Assembly (NCBI GenBank): GCA_964462945.1
Contig: CAYWZW010000045.1
Location: 1-43,659 of the forward strand
From: GCA-020343675 sp964462945
GTDB lineage: Bacteria; Planctomycetota; Phycisphaerae; Sedimentisphaerales; Anaerobacaceae
Direction of reading: 5' to 3'
DNA: 43,659 nucleotides
The notes beneath the pieces were generated by a model. The model searched no databases. It saw only the letters and a list, made by a program, of their open reading frames with translations, and was not told the DNA's origin. The position numbers and the translations under genes are program-made. Shown in pieces: positions 41,316-43,659 of this stretch. How positions within the stretch are numbered: position 1 is the stretch's first letter; every line of letters starts with the position of its first letter.

Positions 41316-43659
41316 ATGTCTCGGAAACTGATTTGTCTGTATCTTGTCGGCTTGGTGCTGGGCGTGGTTCTGACCAGCACACTTCAGGCAGAGCTTGTCG
41401 GTTGGTGGAGGTTTGACGAGGGCTCCGGGACTATAGCCCATGACGCAAGCGGTAACGGCAACGACGGCACCTTCAACGGCGCCCCTGCGTGGGTGGTCGG
41501 CCATTTCGGTGGCGCCTTGGAGTTTGATGGTTCTGATGATTGTCTTGATTGCGGGAATGATCCGAGTTTGGACCTTACCAGGTGGACAATAACATTTTGG
41601 CTCAATGCAAATGAAAACAAGAACTATAACGGATTTGTCATCAAAGGCTTGGATGCTGCTGAGAACTACGAGGTCTTAGGATTCGCAGACGGAAGCTTCC
41701 ATTTTCCAGTTTCGCACACAGATGGCTCAAGAACATACGTTAATACTTCTCCTGGAGTAATTGTTCCAGGTGAATGGGCGCATTTTACCTACAGCTATGA
41801 CTCGACTGAAGGTCGAAGATTTTACAAGAACGGTAGCTTAATTTTTGGGGACACGGAATCCAAAACTCCTCGAGCCTCGACTGCATCACTTACTATTGGC
41901 AATGAACAGCCTATGAGCAGGTATGTCAACGGCGTCATGGATGACATTCGTATCTACAACCACGTGCTGACCGAGCCGGAGATTCTGGCTGCTATGGCAG
42001 GTAGCAAAGGGTATCCGTACGCCTTGGGACCCAAGCCGGCGGACGGCGCCCTGCATGCTGATACGTGGGTGACCCTTTCCTGGAAGCCGGGAGACTTTGC
42101 GGTCTCGCACGATGTCTATTTAGGCGATAATTTTGACGATGTGAACGCCGGCACCGGTGAGACGTTCCGGGGCAATCAGGCTTCGACGTTTTACGTTGCC
42201 GGCTTTCCGGGATTTGCCTATCCGGACGGCCTTGTTCCGGGCACGACCTACTATTGGCGAATCGACGAGGTCAATAACGCGGACCCGAACAGTCCGTGGA
42301 AAGGCGCAGTCTGGAGCTTCTCGATTCCCCCCAAAAAAGCCTATAGTCCCGTCCCGGGCGATGGTGCAGAATCCATTGATCTGGATGTCAAGCTTAGCTG
42401 GACGCCGGGCTTCAGAGCTAAACTGCACACGGTGTATTTCGGCAGCAGTTTTGACACCGTCGCGAATGCCGCCGGGGGGCTTCCTCAGGGCCCTGCGACC
42501 TACAGTCCCACTGGACTGAAGCGGGCGAAGACCTATTACTGGCGTGTGGATGAGTTTGACGGCACGGCCACCTACAAAGGCGACGTCTGGAGCTTCACCA
42601 CCCAAGGTGCCGTCGGCAACCCGAGTCCCTCTAATGGCGCTGTGGACGTGAAGCAGACACCGGTTCTAAGCTGGACTCCGGGAGCCTACGCGGCGTCGCA
42701 CGAGGTGTACTTGGGAATAGATGCAAATGCGGTGGGGAATGCGACCAAGGCATCGCCGGAGTACAAGGCGACCCAGGCGCTTGGCGACGAGAGCTACGCC
42801 CCCGCTAAACTGGCCTGGACGACGACGTACTACTGGCGGATTGATGAGGTCAATAACGTCAATCCCGACAGTCCATGGGTGGGCAAGGTTTGGAGCTTCA
42901 CGACCGCCGGCTTCGCCGCCGTCGATGATTTTGAAGCTTACGACGCCGGCGCCAATCAGATTTGGTACTCGTGGCACGATGGTCTTGGTTACGGCGCGCC
43001 TGGTGCACCGCCTTACTTTGCCGGGAACGGCACCGGTGCGGCGGTAGGCGATGAGAATACCGCTTCCTTTACCGAGCAAACCATCGTTCACGGCGGCCGG
43101 CAGTCCATGCCGCTGTCATACGACAACAGTAAGCAGGGCTTTGCGAAGTATTCTGAGGCCGAGTTGACTCTAACAGCCCCACGTGACTGGACCGAGGAAG
43201 GCGTTGGGGAGTTGTCGCTGTGGTTCAGAGGGCTACCAGGTTCCGTCGGCAGCTTTGCAGAGGCGCCGGCCGGGACCTACACAATGACCGCCTCCGGTAC
43301 GGACATCTGGGATGTCGGCACCCCAGGCAATTATCACGACGAGTTCCACTTTGCCTACAAGACGCTCACCGGCGCCGGCTCGATTGTGGCGCGGGTCCAG
43401 AGCGTGCAGAACACCAACGCCTGGGCGAAGGCCGGCGTGATGATCCGCGAGACGCTGGACGGCAGCTCGCGGCACATGTTTGCAGCCATTACGCCGAGCA
43501 ACGGCGTGGCCGCCCAGGGCCGTCCCGATATGGGCGCTGCCAGCTTCAACGCCAATCAGACCGGGGTCACCGCCCCGCGTTGGCTGAAGCTGGAGCGTGA
43601 TGCAGCCGGGAACTTTACGGTTTCCCATTCGGCCAACGGGACCGCGTGGCAGCCGGTCA
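41316..43659 (+). CDS. Large secreted LamG-domain protein, partial (runs off the window)
   Basis: ATG 41316 follows TTGAGGAG at good spacing. The frame stays open to the last base, so at least 781 residues. A signal peptide (SRKLICLYLVGLVLGVVL, cleaved near LQA) is followed by a LamG/concanavalin-like domain (LVGWWRFDEGSG, GGALEFDGSDD, WTITFWLNA, MDDIRIYN). Then come three fibronectin-like modules, each with a core like SWTPG..A..HEVYLG and ending YYWRIDEVN..VWSFTT. After that a jelly-roll segment (VDDFEAYDAG) and a DUF1349-like domain (GAGSIVARVQS, AWAKAGVMIRE) appear. This architecture is abundant in Sedimentisphaerales-type planctomycetes. It probably binds or presents polysaccharide outside the cell. 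C-terminal sorting signals lie beyond the window. Confidence 0.88.
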   Translation, partial: MSRKLICLYLVGLVLGVVLTSTLQAELVGWWRFDEGSGTIAHDASGNGNDGTFNGAPAWVVGHFGGALEFDGSDDCLDCGNDPSLDLTRWTITFWLNANENKNYNGFVIKGLDAAENYEVLGFADGSFHFPVSHTDGSRTYVNTSPGVIVPGEWAHFTYSYDSTEGRRFYKNGSLIFGDTESKTPRASTASLTIGNEQPMSRYVNGVMDDIRIYNHVLTEPEILAAMAGSKGYPYALGPKPADGALHADTWVTLSWKPGDFAVSHDVYLGDNFDDVNAGTGETFRGNQASTFYVAGFPGFAYPDGLVPGTTYYWRIDEVNNADPNSPWKGAVWSFSIPPKKAYSPVPGDGAESIDLDVKLSWTPGFRAKLHTVYFGSSFDTVANAAGGLPQGPATYSPTGLKRAKTYYWRVDEFDGTATYKGDVWSFTTQGAVGNPSPSNGAVDVKQTPVLSWTPGAYAASHEVYLGIDANAVGNATKASPEYKATQALGDESYAPAKLAWTTTYYWRIDEVNNVNPDSPWVGKVWSFTTAGFAAVDDFEAYDAGANQIWYSWHDGLGYGAPGAPPYFAGNGTGAAVGDENTASFTEQTIVHGGRQSMPLSYDNSKQGFAKYSEAELTLTAPRDWTEEGVGELSLWFRGLPGSVGSFAEAPAGTYTMTASGTDIWDVGTPGNYHDEFHFAYKTLTGAGSIVARVQSVQNTNAWAKAGVMIRETLDGSSRHMFAAITPSNGVAAQGRPDMGAASFNANQTGVTAPRWLKLERDAAGNFTVSHSANGTAWQPV

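Overview
The window looks like a scaffold from a planctomycete, most likely a Phycisphaerae/Sedimentisphaerales-type genome or metagenome bin. The inference rests on the mix of Tat-exported sulfatase, LamG plus 'WRIDEVN' repeat surface protein, prepilin-like protein with a long leader, HNH-AP2 ORF, orphan flagellar-type genes and many short dispersed repeats. No rRNA or marker gene fixes the taxon. One 100-base N run (21588-21687) marks a scaffold join.

Left part (1-13.4 kb): an HNH-AP2 endonuclease-like ORF runs without a stop into a full-length DNA polymerase I with intact 5'-3' exonuclease, 3'-5' proofreading and polymerase motifs. A strong sigma70-like promoter ends 7 bases before the polA ATG. 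Next comes a tightly coupled two-gene defence operon: a PLD-nuclease/SNF2-type helicase and an Eco57I-like N6-adenine methyltransferase with a TaqI-like specificity region. A 58-residue protein follows, then a minus-strand orphan molybdopterin-binding oxidoreductase subunit, divergent from a Tat sulfatase at 13.4 kb.

Middle (14.8-20 kb): a tRNA-Arg(CCT) with the remnant of a tyrosine-integrase-like C-terminus directly downstream marks an old integration site. At 17037-19921 lies the most interesting object in the window. It is a 2885-bp IS1-type mobile element with matched terminal inverted repeats (21 of 25 bases) and a perfect 8-bp target duplication (AAAGCGAC). It carries more than a transposase: a roughly 450-bp stretch rich in hairpins that ends in a terminator-like signal (candidate structured ncRNA), a small basic protein, a serine-dehydrogenase-proteinase (SppA/ClpP-fold) gene with one in-frame TAA exactly at its conserved LGPVDPQ motif, and a small protein. 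The transposase start codon lies inside an inverted repeat.

Right of that (20-31 kb): a Tat metallophosphoesterase; a secreted protein of 189-residue repeats whose scaffold gap hides an unknown number of repeats; a pseudopilin; a cysteine-rich membrane protein; a 5'-truncated RHS core with an AT-rich variable C-terminal tip and a downstream lipoprotein that could be its immunity protein; a second decayed copy of the RHS-linked module; an alpha/beta hydrolase; a TIM-barrel sugar isomerase-like protein.

Far right (30-43.7 kb): an outer-membrane beta-barrel-like protein and an aromatic-rich TPR protein in tandem, a Bro-N antirepressor-like protein, a PD40 beta-propeller lipoprotein, a zinc-ribbon protein, an unassigned conserved-looking two-gene module (36425-35109), tandem hairpin repeats, a FliA/WhiG-family sigma factor with a FlgB-like protein, a small MerR regulator, a GAF-GGDEF diguanylate cyclase, and a large LamG surface protein running off the end.

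Three promoters (polA, the small basic gene and the transposase of the mobile element) share one geometry: a near-consensus -35, a 17-bp spacer and a -10 that ends 6-7 bases before ATG. This predicts leaderless mRNAs. Most other genes have ordinary Shine-Dalgarno sequences.
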